64,000 bases of DNA from NCBI GenBank assembly GCA_015689685.1, contig WVSL01000019.1, positions 21,610 to 85,609 on the forward strand, written 5' to 3'. Under the pieces are notes generated by a model, which saw only the letters and a list, made by a program, of their open reading frames with translations, made no database searches and was not told the origin of the DNA. Below are positions 19,082 to 28,274 of this stretch, in pieces; position 1 is the stretch's first letter; each line of letters opens with the position of its first letter. The translations under genes were made by a program, and so were the position numbers. This stretch comes from Rhodobacterales bacterium HKCCE2091. GTDB lineage: Bacteria; Pseudomonadota; Alphaproteobacteria; Rhodobacterales; Rhodobacteraceae.

Positions 19082-19675
19082 ATGCGCCCCGAGGACACCC
19101 TTGCGATCTACGAAGCCGAGGCCGCGACCTGGACCGCCGCGCAGCGCCCGGCGGACTGGCAGGTGCCGGTCTTCGCCGAGGCGCTGGCCGGGCAGGTCGG
19201 CGCGCGCGTGCTCGATCTCGGCTGCGGCAGCGGGCGGCCGGTAGCGGAATGGTTCGTGGCGCATGGGGCGGCGGTCACCGGCGTCGACGGCGCGCGGGCG
19301 ATGATCGACCGGTTCCGCGCTTTCCTGCCCCACGCCGAGGCGATCGAGGCCGACATGCGCGGGCTTGCGCTCGGGCGCCGCTTCGACGTGATTCTCGGCT
19401 GGAACAGCTTTTTCCACCTGCCCGCCGCGGACCAGCGCGCGATGATCCCGGTCTTCGCCGCCCATGCCGCCCCCGGCGCCCGGCTCCTGCTGACGACCGG
19501 CCCCGCCGAAGGCGACGCCTGGGGCCGCGTCGGGGCATCCGATGTCTGGCACGACAGCCTCGCGCCGGACAGCTACCGGGCGCTGTTCGATGTTCACGGC
19601 TTCGACGTCACCTGGTTCCGTCCCGAGGACCCGGACCTCGCGCGGCATTCCGTCTGGCTCGCTCGCGCGCGCTGA
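19082..19675 (+). CDS. Class I SAM-dependent methyltransferase
   Basis: A 197-residue small-molecule-type methyltransferase. Motif I is VLDLGCGSGRPVAEW, the acidic end of strand 2 is VTGVDGA, then IEADMRGL and ILGWNSFFHL follow. The gene lies on the plus strand between the minus-strand mrcA and amiC, splitting a normally adjacent pair. The first ATG giving a complete Rossmann fold is 19082. The substrate is unknown. Confidence 0.85.
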   Translation: MRPEDTLAIYEAEAATWTAAQRPADWQVPVFAEALAGQVGARVLDLGCGSGRPVAEWFVAHGAAVTGVDGARAMIDRFRAFLPHAEAIEADMRGLALGRRFDVILGWNSFFHLPAADQRAMIPVFAAHAAPGARLLLTTGPAEGDAWGRVGASDVWHDSLAPDSYRALFDVHGFDVTWFRPEDPDLARHSVWLARAR

Positions 19676-19683
19676 CGGGCGGA

Positions 19684-20886
19684 CTACTGGCGCAGGAGCG
19701 TCGCGCGGGTGGCGTCGGTCTCCGCCCAGTCGAGGATCGCGTCGCGCAGGGCCGCCTGCATCTCCGCCCGCCACGCGGGATCGAGCAGGCGGTCGCGGTC
19801 GTCGGGATCGGACAGGAAACCGACCTCGACCAGGACGGATGGGATGTCGGCGGCCTTCAGCACGGTGAACCCGGCCTCCAGCCGGGGATGGCGGTGGAGG
19901 TTGCCCGTCGCCGCCGCGATCCCCTCCACCATCCGGTCTGCGAGCGCGTCCGACCGGGGGTCGGTTTCGAGCCGCGCGAGGTCCATCAGCACGCCCGCCA
20001 CCGCGTCGTCCGACCCCGACAGGTCGACGCCCTGCAACAGGTCGGCCCGGTCGAAGCGTTCGGCCAGCGCCGCCGAGGCCGCGTCGGAGGCGTCGGCCGA
20101 CAGGGTATAGACGGTCGCGCCGGTCGCCCGCCCCTCCGCCAGCGCGTCGGCATGGAGCGAGATGAAGGCGTCGGCCCCGGCGGCGCGGGCGATCGACACG
20201 CGTTCCGGAAGCGGCACGAAATCGTCGCCCTCGCGCGTCAGGACGACCTCGACCCGGCCGCTGCGGCGCAGGAGATCGCGCAACTCGCGCGCGAAGAGGA
20301 GCATCAGGTCGGCCTCGCGCTCGCCCCCCGCCTCAGCGCCCGGATCGACCCCGCCGTGTCCCGGGTCGAGCACGATCACCAGCGGCCCGTCGCGTTCCAC
20401 GATCCCCGGCGCGGCGGCGGTGACCGCCGGCGCGGGTTCGGCTGCGGCGGCGAACCCCTCGGCGTCGGTCGGGAACAGCTGCACGAGGATGCGGGCGCTG
20501 CCGTCCTCGGGGTTCGTTTCCATCGCCGCGGCGTTAACCTCGTGATAGCCATCGAGCGTCAGCACCATGCGCGACCACCCGGCCCTCTCGCCCGCGGCCC
20601 CGGTCGCCACCGCCGTTACCGACGCGGCGTCGTCGAAATCCTCCGGCAGCCCTTCCCAGGTGACTTCGCTGAGGTCGATCACGAGCCGCGGAGGCCCGTC
20701 GATGGTGTAAACGCGGAACGGCACCGCCTGGCTGAGGTCGAGGAAAATTTCCGTGCCACGCCGAGGGTTATCGGTCATTGCGCCGTTTTCGACCCTCGCC
20801 AAGGCGCGGAATTCCTGTGCAGTGGCGGAAGCTGGCGCAAAAACCACAAGCAGCGCGAAAAATAGGAGGAATTCTGCTCGTCTCAT
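19684..20886 (-). CDS. amiC: N-acetylmuramoyl-L-alanine amidase (AMIN + Amidase_3)
   Basis: A 400-residue exported amidase cutting between muramic acid and the stem peptide at division sites. It has a signal peptide of about 24 residues ending ASATAQ, an AMIN domain (about residues 30-135), a linker, and an Amidase_3 domain from about residue 170. The zinc ligands are in VLDPGHGG, GEREADLML and SLHADA, and the catalytic glutamate is in VEVGFLSD. ATG 20886 gives a clean signal peptide. A start 15 codons upstream would not. In relatives it directly precedes mrcA. Confidence 0.94.
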   Translation of the reverse strand: MRRAEFLLFFALLVVFAPASATAQEFRALARVENGAMTDNPRRGTEIFLDLSQAVPFRVYTIDGPPRLVIDLSEVTWEGLPEDFDDAASVTAVATGAAGERAGWSRMVLTLDGYHEVNAAAMETNPEDGSARILVQLFPTDAEGFAAAAEPAPAVTAAAPGIVERDGPLVIVLDPGHGGVDPGAEAGGEREADLMLLFARELRDLLRRSGRVEVVLTREGDDFVPLPERVSIARAAGADAFISLHADALAEGRATGATVYTLSADASDAASAALAERFDRADLLQGVDLSGSDDAVAGVLMDLARLETDPRSDALADRMVEGIAAATGNLHRHPRLEAGFTVLKAADIPSVLVEVGFLSDPDDRDRLLDPAWRAEMQAALRDAILDWAETDATRATLLRQ

Positions 20887-21010
20887 CGGTCTTGCCGCCG
20901 AAATGTTGTGAAATACTTCTAGCAGGGACACGCTGCCGGACCAAGGCCCCGCTTTGATCGTAATTATGCCTTAGTTCCCCTCGAAGGTTAACCATACCCC
21001 GGAACTCGCC

Positions 21011-21991
21011 ATGCCAGATCGACGCCCCATGATCCTCGACCATCCCTCCCTCGCGCAGCACATCGTCTACCGGCTCTGGCGGCTTCGCCGCGTGCTGGTA
21101 CTCGTCCCCGCCCTGGTCCTTGCCGCCGCGCTCATCGCGGGCACGGTCGGAGGCACGGCCAGCGCCTTCCACGATCCCGCCGTGATCGCGCGCTACATCG
21201 CCGCTGCGGCCGCGATCACCACCGTGGCGGTGGTGCTCCTGCCGACGGCGCCGTTCGAAATTCTCGCCGCCGGGCTCGTCGCCGCGGCCTTCACCGCCGC
21301 CGAACCCTGGATTGGGCCGCTCATGTCCGAAGGCGCGCAGGTCGGCCCGTTCGAACCGATGTGGCTTCGCGTGGCGCTCGGCGCGGTGGTCGCGCTCGCG
21401 TCCTGGATCGCGCTCGTCTCCGTCGTCACCGCGGTGTCGATGTCGCTGCCGCCCTCGCGCCGCCTGATGCACTACGGCCTGACCGTGGCCGGGTTCGAGC
21501 CTTCGGGCCTGCGCAAGGCGCTGGACATTCCGCCGGGCACCCGCCGCGGCCTGATCGCCGTGGGCCTGCCCGACCGCGACGGTTTCTCGACCGTGACCCG
21601 CCACATGCGGATCCACGATCCCGAGACGCTCGACCTCGTCGATACCGCGGTCAGCTACCAGAGCCGCACGGTGTCGAAGACCTGGAATTCCGACGTCTAC
21701 GAAACCCGCTCCGACCAGACCGGCGAAGCGCTGGTGCGGATGGAATACGCCCCGGCCCGCGACGGCACCCGGATCGACGTTTACGAGGATGCGGGCATGC
21801 TCGACCCGTTCTCGGCGCTGCACTTCTGGCTCGGCGACTGCGGCCGCGATGCCCTGCGCGAGCGGATCGACGAGGCCCTGCGCCTGCCCTGCCCCGCCAT
21901 CGTGCGGCTGCCGCAGCGCTCCCTGCTCTGCACCGTGGCCCGGATGATCCGCCGCCGCGGCCAGTCCGAGGTCGAGGCCGCGCGCCCCTGA
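21011..21991 (+). CDS. Membrane protein of unknown function, paralog 1 of a tandem pair
   Basis: A 326-residue protein I cannot assign to a family. The first half (about residues 25-150) holds four hydrophobic segments with APFEILAAGLVAAAFTAAEPW between the second and third. The C-terminal 160 residues are soluble and beta-rich (GLIAVGLPDRDGFSTVTRH, then MRIHDPETLDLVDTAVSYQ), somewhat like a START/SRPBCC-type domain, which is a guess. It ends with a basic tail. The downstream gene at 22158 has the same layout and clear similarity, so the pair arose by duplication. Confidence 0.75.
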   Translation: MPDRRPMILDHPSLAQHIVYRLWRLRRVLVLVPALVLAAALIAGTVGGTASAFHDPAVIARYIAAAAAITTVAVVLLPTAPFEILAAGLVAAAFTAAEPWIGPLMSEGAQVGPFEPMWLRVALGAVVALASWIALVSVVTAVSMSLPPSRRLMHYGLTVAGFEPSGLRKALDIPPGTRRGLIAVGLPDRDGFSTVTRHMRIHDPETLDLVDTAVSYQSRTVSKTWNSDVYETRSDQTGEALVRMEYAPARDGTRIDVYEDAGMLDPFSALHFWLGDCGRDALRERIDEALRLPCPAIVRLPQRSLLCTVARMIRRRGQSEVEAARP

Positions 21992-22157
21992 CGCGTCGGG
22001 CGGGCGACCCGCCCCGATCCACGGCACGGCTACAATGATACGACCCAGCGTCTTACCGACGCCGGGTCTTTTCATGTGCCCCCCGGCTTGGCCACGGGTC
22101 CATGCCCCGTCCCGGTCCCGCCTGAATCCTGCCGGATTGGGATGCCACGACCGGAAC

Positions 22158-23117
22158 ATGACCGACCGCGTTTCGCCGCTCCGCCACGCCGCCTACCGCC
22201 TGAAGATGCGCTGGCACGTCGTCGCCCTGACCGTCCTTCCGGTCCTCGCCGGGGCCGTCTTCGCGGGTGCGGTCGGGGGCGTTTTCAGCGCCTACTACGC
22301 GCCGGAGGAGATCCTGCGCACGGTCGCCATCGCGACCATTCTGGCCACGGTGGCCACGTTGCTCCTGCCCGCCTGCCCGTTCGAGCATGTCGCGGCCGGG
22401 ATCGTCGCGGGCGTCATCGTGGGGGCGGAGCCCTGGCTCGGCGACCTATTCCAGCCAGAGTTCAAGGGCGGCGCGTTCACCCCGCACTGGGTGCGGGCGG
22501 CGCAGATCGGCGGCGCCGCCTTCATGCTCTGGTCGCTGGTGCTGGCCGGGATCGTGAAGCTCTGCCAGCTTGTTCCCGCGCCGGTTCGCGGCTACCGCTA
22601 CCGGCTCACCCTCGGCCGCGCCGCGCCACGGGACATCCGCGCCGCCTTCGCCCTTCGCCCGGGCGAAACTTCGGGCGGGCTCAGCTACGGGGCGCTGGAA
22701 TGGGACGGGTTCGTCCCGGTTCGGACCAGCGTGCAGATCCACGACCCGCTTACCTACGCGATGACCGAATCCGAGTTCCGCTACGCGATCCGCGCGGTCA
22801 GCGACGACGGCGAGACCGAGGTGCTGGAGGTGCGCCCCTCCGGCGGCGGCGCACCCTACACGATGCGGCGGCGTATCCGGTCCGCGGGCCGGGGCACCCG
22901 GATCGAGGTCGAGGAGGACTGCCCGCTTCCCGATCTGCTGACATGGCTGGACCTGCACCTGATGCGCGCGGGGCCGGACCTCCTGCGGTCTCACACCGAT
23001 CTGGCCCGCGGCCGACCGACGCCTGCGATCCGGAACCTGCCGCACCGGTCGTTCGCGGCGACGGTCGCCCGGTTCACCCGCCTGCCGCGGCCGAAGGCGA
23101 AGCCCTCCGACGCATGA
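22158..23117 (+). CDS. Membrane protein of unknown function, paralog 2 of a tandem pair
   Basis: A 319-residue relative of the protein at 21011-21991. Corresponding blocks include ACPFEHVAAGIVAGVIVGAEPW against APFEILAAGLVAAAFTAAEPW, GLSYGALEWDGFVPVRTSVQIHDP against GLIAVGLPDRDGFSTVTRHMRIHDP, and LPHRSFAATVARFTR against LPQRSLLCTVARMIR. It has four N-terminal membrane segments and a soluble C-terminal domain. The start is ATG 22158. Its last 44 bases overlap the end of the convergent aminotransferase gene. Function unknown. Confidence 0.75.
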   Translation: MTDRVSPLRHAAYRLKMRWHVVALTVLPVLAGAVFAGAVGGVFSAYYAPEEILRTVAIATILATVATLLLPACPFEHVAAGIVAGVIVGAEPWLGDLFQPEFKGGAFTPHWVRAAQIGGAAFMLWSLVLAGIVKLCQLVPAPVRGYRYRLTLGRAAPRDIRAAFALRPGETSGGLSYGALEWDGFVPVRTSVQIHDPLTYAMTESEFRYAIRAVSDDGETEVLEVRPSGGGAPYTMRRRIRSAGRGTRIEVEEDCPLPDLLTWLDLHLMRAGPDLLRSHTDLARGRPTPAIRNLPHRSFAATVARFTRLPRPKAKPSDA

Positions 23118-24246
23118 AGTCCTGCACCCGCGCGACACCTTCCACGATCTCGTCCGTCGCGCCCGCGTAGCTAAACCGCAGCCAGACCGCCCCCCGCGCC
23201 TTGTCGAAGTCGAGCCCCGGCGTGACCGCGACGCCCGCCTCGTCGAGGACCTCGGCGGCGAAGGCGGGGCTGTCATCGGTGAAGTCGGACACGTCGGCGT
23301 AGACGTAGAAGGCCCCATCCGCCGGGGCGATCCGCGTAATGCCGGCTGCCGCGAGCCCGTCGATCAGGACCTGCCGGTTGCGGGCGTAGACCCGGACATG
23401 GCCGTCGAGCTCCGCCCGGCCCTCGGGCGACAGCGCGCCGAGCGCGGCGACCTGGCTCGCGTGCGGGGCGCAGATGAACATGTTCTGCGCCAGCCGCTCC
23501 ACCAGCCGCACGTGAGCCACCGGAACGACCAGCCAGCCGAGCCGCCAGCCGGTCATCGAGAAGTACTTCGAGAAGGAATTGACGACGTAGACCTCGTCCG
23601 TGACTTCGAGCGCGCTGATCGCGCGGCCCTCGTATTGCAACCCGTGGTAGATCTCGTCCGACACCATCGCCGCCCCGGCGTCGCCGCAGGCCGTGGCCAG
23701 CGCCCGGAGCGCGTCGCGGCCGAGCATGGTGCCGGTCGGGTTCGCGGGCGAGGCGACGATGAGGCCGGACAGGTCCTCCGTCACGTCCTCCGGCCGCGGC
23801 TGGAACCGGCTTTCGGGCGAGGTGGGCAGGGCCACCGGCTCCAGCGACATCGCCCGGAGGATCTGCCGGTAGGACGGGTAGCCGGGTTCGCCGAGCCCGA
23901 CCTTCTCGCCCGCGTCCCAGAGCGCCGAGAAGGCCAGGAGGAACGCCCCCGACGCGCCGGCGGTGACGATCACGCGGGCGGGGTCGAGGTCCAGCCCGTA
24001 CCATTCCGCGTAGAGCGCCGCGATGGCGGTCCGCAGGTCCGGCAGGCCGAGCGCGACGGTGTAGCCGAGCGGCCCGGCCTCCATCGCAGCCGCGAGCCGG
24101 TCCCGCGCGGCCTTCGGCGCGCCGGTGCCGGGCTGGCCGACTTCCATGTGGATGACGTGCCGACCCGCCGCCTCAGCCCGCCGCGCGGCCTCCATCACGT
24201 CCATCACGATGAAGGGATCGACCTCGCCGCGGGTTGAATGTCGCAT
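23074..24246 (-). CDS. Pyridoxal-phosphate aminotransferase, fold type I (class I/II)
   Basis: A 390-residue aspartate-aminotransferase-like enzyme. PLP-binding features are ASPANPTGT (family NPTG), SDEIYHGLQYEG (Asp/Tyr) and SFSKYFSMTGWRLG with the Schiff-base lysine. The C-terminal arginine that binds the substrate carboxylate lies in AVWLRFSYA. The amino-acid specificity is not readable. The start is ATG 24246 with a CGGAGC site. The gene is divergent from the DsbA-like gene. Confidence 0.9.
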   Translation of the reverse strand: MRHSTRGEVDPFIVMDVMEAARRAEAAGRHVIHMEVGQPGTGAPKAARDRLAAAMEAGPLGYTVALGLPDLRTAIAALYAEWYGLDLDPARVIVTAGASGAFLLAFSALWDAGEKVGLGEPGYPSYRQILRAMSLEPVALPTSPESRFQPRPEDVTEDLSGLIVASPANPTGTMLGRDALRALATACGDAGAAMVSDEIYHGLQYEGRAISALEVTDEVYVVNSFSKYFSMTGWRLGWLVVPVAHVRLVERLAQNMFICAPHASQVAALGALSPEGRAELDGHVRVYARNRQVLIDGLAAAGITRIAPADGAFYVYADVSDFTDDSPAFAAEVLDEAGVAVTPGLDFDKARGAVWLRFSYAGATDEIVEGVARVQDFMRRRASPSAAAGG

Positions 24247-24379
24247 CACTTGCTCCGTATTCTGCGCCCGCAGGTTCAAGCAGCCGGGGCCGGACGGGTC
24301 AATGCGCATCCTGCGAGCCGATTTCCGCACGCGGCGACACCGCCGCCGCTGCCCGACCTGACAACTCAGAGGAACCGCC

Positions 24380-25141
24380 ATGTCCCTCCGCCGCATCGCC
24401 CCCGCGCTCTGCCTGGCCGCCGCCTGCCTCGCCACCCCGGCGCTGGCCACCGACATCGACAACATGACAGAGGCCGAGCGCGAGGCGTTCCGGACCGAGG
24501 TCCGCGCCTATCTCCTCGAGAACCCCGAGGTTCTGATGGAGGCGATCTCGGTGCTGGAGGAACGGCAGGCCAATGCCGAGGCCGAACGCGACCTGCAACT
24601 CGTCGCCGCCAATGCCCCGGCGCTGTTCGGCATGGAGGGCGACTACGTTCTCGGCAACCCCGACGGCGACATCACCGTGGTCGAGTTCCAGGACTACCGC
24701 TGCGGCTATTGCCGCCGGGCCGCGCCCGAGGTGACCGAACTGTTGGAAAGCGACGGCAACATCCGCCTGATCGTGAAGGAATTCCCGATCCTGGGCGAAC
24801 AGTCGGTGCTGGCCTCGCGCTTCGCGCTCGCGGCCCGCTACGTCGCCGGCGACACGGCCTACGAGGACCTGCACTACGCCCTGATCGAGATGCGCGGCGA
24901 CATGACCGAGATGTCTCTCGCCTCCCTCGCCGACGACCTCGGCTACGACGGCACCGCGATCCTCGCCGGGATGGACGACCCCCGGATCGACGAGATCCTG
25001 AATGCCAACTACGCGCTCGCGCAGACGATGGGGATCTCGGGCACGCCGACCTTCGTCTTCGGCCGCCAGCTTGTTAGGGGCTACATTCCCGGCGCGCAGA
25101 TGGAGGCCATCGTCGCCGAGGAGCGCAGCGCGCTTCAGTGA
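24380..25141 (+). CDS. Periplasmic DsbA-family thiol oxidoreductase (Com1/ScsC-like)
   Basis: The 253-residue protein has a signal peptide of about 23 residues ending PALA. An N-terminal helical region (TEAEREAFRTEVRAYLLENPEVL) typical of Com1/ScsC-type proteins follows, probably an oligomerisation arm. The thioredoxin fold carries an active-site CGYC and the cis-Pro loop SGTPTF. It likely oxidises or isomerises disulfides in periplasmic proteins. GAGGAACCGCC precedes the ATG. Confidence 0.9.
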   Translation: MSLRRIAPALCLAAACLATPALATDIDNMTEAEREAFRTEVRAYLLENPEVLMEAISVLEERQANAEAERDLQLVAANAPALFGMEGDYVLGNPDGDITVVEFQDYRCGYCRRAAPEVTELLESDGNIRLIVKEFPILGEQSVLASRFALAARYVAGDTAYEDLHYALIEMRGDMTEMSLASLADDLGYDGTAILAGMDDPRIDEILNANYALAQTMGISGTPTFVFGRQLVRGYIPGAQMEAIVAEERSALQ

Positions 25142-25335
25142 CGGCGGCGCGACAGCACCGCGGATCCCACGATCAGCACGACGAGAAGCGGCAGCGCGAC
25201 CGCGTTCATCCCCGCCGCATATAGCGCGGCGATGGTGACGGTCGTTCCTGTCACGAGAATGGCGGGGGTCGGGGATCGGACGGTTCGCGCCTGCACCTGC
25301 GCCTGCGGGGCGCCGTCTACCTCAGCATTGCACAT
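25135..25335 (-). CDS. Small putative membrane protein
   Basis: A 66-residue frame with a polar N-terminus, a hydrophobic stretch of about 38 residues (two short helices, from AILVTGTTVTIAALYAAG to ALPLLVVLIVGSAVL) and a basic end SRRRH. It overlaps the 3' end of the DsbA-like gene by 7 bp on the opposite strand and fills the gap before the rne terminator. The hydrophobic-plus-basic layout suggests a real inner-membrane peptide, but the ribosome site is weak and no family is recognised. Confidence 0.4.
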   Translation of the reverse strand: MCNAEVDGAPQAQVQARTVRSPTPAILVTGTTVTIAALYAAGMNAVALPLLVVLIVGSAVLSRRRH

Positions 25336-25520
25336 GGGCTCACTCGATCACCGGGTACGAAAACGGCTTCGACCCTAGCATGACACCTGCGTAGCCGCGC
25401 GCGGAACCGGTGGCAACACACCGGTCCGTATTCGGAAACGGAACCGCGCGGCCTATGTGCACCGGGCACCGTCGTGACTGTGCCGCGCGGGGCGGTCCCA
25501 TCCCGGCCCGACGCTGCGCC

Positions 25521-25560
25521 AGAACGGAAAACGGCGGCGCCCTGCGGCGCCGCCGTTCCC
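25521..25560 (-). terminator. Rho-independent terminator of rne
   Basis: A perfect 12-bp stem (25530-25541 with 25546-25557, arm AACGGCGGCGCC, loop CTGC) lies 23 bp after the rne stop. On the minus strand it is followed by a short T-containing run (TTTTCCGTTCT). Confidence 0.85.
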
Positions 25561-25580
25561 GATATTCCGTTTCGTTCCGG

Positions 25581-28274
25581 TCAGTTGCCGAAGGACCACC
25601 AACCACGGCGCTTGGGCTTGTCATCGTCCTCCGCACCGTCGGCATCGGCGCCCACGGGCTCCGGCTCCGGCGTGTCGGACTTGGTCTCCGGCGCGGGTTC
25701 CGGGGCCTCGGCGGCCTCGGGAACGCGCTCCGGTTCCGGCTCCGGCTCGGGTGCCGCTTCCGGCTCCTCCGCGGTCTCGGCGACCGGTTCGGGCGCGGGT
25801 TCCGGCTCCGGCTCCGCCGCCTCGACGGGCTGCGATTCGGCCTCTGCCACCTCGGTCACGGGCTCCGCCTCGGCATCGGCGGTTTCCTCTGCCACGGGTT
25901 CCGGCGTCTTCTTGCGCCGCGACCGGCCACCTCGGGACCGCGACTTCGCGGGCTTTTCCGCCACCTCTTCGGCAGCGTCTTCCGCGGGCGTTTCATCCGA
26001 CTGGGCCTCGGCCTCGGGCGTGGGCTCGGCCTCGGTGTCCGCCTTTGCCTCGCCGGTGTCGTCGGACTCGGTCTCGCCGTTCTCGTCGCCGTCCTGGCCG
26101 CGATCCTCCGCACCGCCCTTGCGGCGGCCACGGCCACCGCGACGGCGGCGGCGGCGCTTCTTGTTGCCATCCCCGTTGCCGTCACCGTTCGCGTCGGCCT
26201 CTTCGGAAACCTGCGCCTCGGCCACTTCGACCTCTTCGGTCTCCGCCTCCTCGACCTCGAGCTCCTCGATAGAATCCATCAGAGCGGTGTCCATCGACAG
26301 GATCGGCGCGGCCTCGGGCACGCGGCGGGTCGCGGTCTTGAACTTCTCGATCTTGTAGTCGGGCGCGATCAGCGAGGGATCGGCCTCGACCCGGATCGAC
26401 AGGCCGTAGCGGGCCTCCAGCGCGGCGAGGTATTCCCGCTTCTGGTTCATGATGAAGTTCACGATGCCCACGGGCGCGGTCAGAAGCACCTCGCGCGAGC
26501 GGCGGCGGGTGCCTTCCTCCTCGAGCTGGCGGATGATCGACAGCGCGAGGCTGTCGTCGGACCGCACGAGCCCGGTGCCGTGGCAATGCGAGCAGGCCTG
26601 CGTCGTGGCCTCCAGCATCCCGGGCCGCAGCCGCTGACGCGACATCTCCAGCAGACCGAAGGCCGAGATCCGGCCGACCTGGATCCGCGCCCTGTCGTTC
26701 TTCAGCTTGTCCTTCAGACGCTTCTCGACCGCGTTGTTGTTGCGGCGTTCGTCCATGTCGATGAAGTCGATGACGATCAGGCCGGCGAGGTCACGCAGGC
26801 GCAGTTGCCGCGCGACTTCCTCGGCGGCTTCGAGGTTGGTCTTGAGGGCGGTTTCCTCGATCGAGCCTTCCTTGGTCGCCTTGCCCGAGTTCACGTCGAT
26901 GGCGACGAGCGCCTCGGTCACGCCGATCACGATGTAGCCGCCGGATTTCAGCTGCACGACCGGGTTGAACATGTCGGCGAGGTAGCCCTCGACCTGGTAG
27001 CGGGCGAAGAGCGGCAGGCCCTCGCCGTAGTGCTTCACGTTCTTGGCGTGGGACGGCATGATCATCTTCATGAAGTCCTTGGCCTGCCGGTAGCCGGCCT
27101 CGCCCTCCACCAGCACCTCGTCGATCTCGCGGCTGTAGAGGTCGCGGATCGAGCGGTGGATCAGGTTGCCTTCCTCGTAGATCGGCGCGGGCGCGATCGA
27201 CTTCAGCGTCAGTTCGCGGATCTGCTCCCACTGGCGCTGGAGGTATTCGTAGTCGCGCTTGATCTCGGTCTTGGTCCGCTGCGAGCCGGCGGTGCGGACG
27301 ATCAGGCCCGCGCCCTGCGGCACGTCGAGCGAGACGGCGATTTCCTTCAGCTTCTTGCGGTCGGCGGCGTTGGTGATCTTGCGCGAGATGCCGCCGCCAC
27401 GGGCGGTGTTCGGCATCAGCACGCAATAGCGGCCGGCAAGCGAGAGGTAGGTGGTCAGCGCCGCGCCCTTGTTGCCACGCTCTTCCTTGACGACCTGGAC
27501 CAGCATGATCTGCCGGACCTTCACGACCTCCTGGATCTTGTACTTGCGCGGGCGCGGCTTGCGTGCCGGGCGGATGTCTTCCTGCGCGTCGTCGTCGGCG
27601 ACGGTGTCGACGGCGGGCTCGGCGTCATCGTCACCGTCCTCGTCGTCGCCGTCGTTCTCGGCATCGTCCCCGTCATCGGAGTCGTCCCCGGCCACGTCGT
27701 CGGCGGCGGCGGTATCCCCGGCCACCGCGGCCTCGGCCTCGTCGGCTTCCTGCGCGGCGTCCTCGACGGTCTCAACGGCGGTCGCGGTCTCGTCCTCGGG
27801 GGTGTCGACGTCGTCCTGGTCCTCGCCCAGGTCGACCACATCCATGCCAGACGGCTGCGCCTCGCCGCGGGTCACCGCGTCGGCCGCGCTGTCCTCGGCC
27901 TTGCTGTCGGAGCCCTTGCGGCGGCGGCGGCTGCGGCGCTTGGGCTTCGCGGCGGCCTCGGCCTCCTCGCGGGCCATCGCCTCGGCGTATTCCCGTTCCT
28001 CCGCCAGCAGCGCCTCGCGGTCCGCGACGGGAATCTGGTAGTAGTCGGGGTGAATTTCCGAGAAGGCGAGGAAACCGTGCCGGTTGCCGCCGTAATCCAC
28101 GAAGGCGGCCTGCAGCGAGGGTTCGACCCGCGTGACCTTTGCCAGGTAGATGTTGCCTGCGAGTTGCCGCTTGTTCAGCGACTCGAAATCGAATTCCTCG
28201 ACCTTGTTTCCGTCAGCCACGACAACGCGGGTCTCTTCCGCGTGGGTGGCGTCGATGAGCATCTTCTTTGCCAT
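25581..28274 (-). CDS. rne: Ribonuclease E/G
   Basis: An 897-residue endoribonuclease, the scaffold of the RNA degradosome. The S1 region at about residues 35-80 (NIYLAKVTRVEPSLQAAFVDYG) is interrupted by a charged insertion at about residues 95-245. That insertion is first basic (KPKRRSRRRRKG) and then very acidic. The catalytic core follows, with IDFIDMDERRNN for Mg2+ and the zinc-link CSHCHGTG. The C-terminal 230 residues are disordered, with Arg-rich (KKRRRRRRGGRGRRKGG) and Glu/Pro-rich stretches, ending RGWWSFGN. I use ATG 28274 (MAKKMLIDA). An ATG five codons earlier is unlikely. Confidence 0.96.
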   Translation of the reverse strand: MAKKMLIDATHAEETRVVVADGNKVEEFDFESLNKRQLAGNIYLAKVTRVEPSLQAAFVDYGGNRHGFLAFSEIHPDYYQIPVADREALLAEEREYAEAMAREEAEAAAKPKRRSRRRRKGSDSKAEDSAADAVTRGEAQPSGMDVVDLGEDQDDVDTPEDETATAVETVEDAAQEADEAEAAVAGDTAAADDVAGDDSDDGDDAENDGDDEDGDDDAEPAVDTVADDDAQEDIRPARKPRPRKYKIQEVVKVRQIMLVQVVKEERGNKGAALTTYLSLAGRYCVLMPNTARGGGISRKITNAADRKKLKEIAVSLDVPQGAGLIVRTAGSQRTKTEIKRDYEYLQRQWEQIRELTLKSIAPAPIYEEGNLIHRSIRDLYSREIDEVLVEGEAGYRQAKDFMKMIMPSHAKNVKHYGEGLPLFARYQVEGYLADMFNPVVQLKSGGYIVIGVTEALVAIDVNSGKATKEGSIEETALKTNLEAAEEVARQLRLRDLAGLIVIDFIDMDERRNNNAVEKRLKDKLKNDRARIQVGRISAFGLLEMSRQRLRPGMLEATTQACSHCHGTGLVRSDDSLALSIIRQLEEEGTRRRSREVLLTAPVGIVNFIMNQKREYLAALEARYGLSIRVEADPSLIAPDYKIEKFKTATRRVPEAAPILSMDTALMDSIEELEVEEAETEEVEVAEAQVSEEADANGDGNGDGNKKRRRRRRGGRGRRKGGAEDRGQDGDENGETESDDTGEAKADTEAEPTPEAEAQSDETPAEDAAEEVAEKPAKSRSRGGRSRRKKTPEPVAEETADAEAEPVTEVAEAESQPVEAAEPEPEPAPEPVAETAEEPEAAPEPEPEPERVPEAAEAPEPAPETKSDTPEPEPVGADADGAEDDDKPKRRGWWSFGN

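Noticed and set aside
17082..19244. Long plus-strand open frame (720 codons) across mrcA
   Set aside because: It is antisense to a complete PBP1A, rich in Arg/His/Gly/Val with no family motif. High G+C removes stop codons in this frame.
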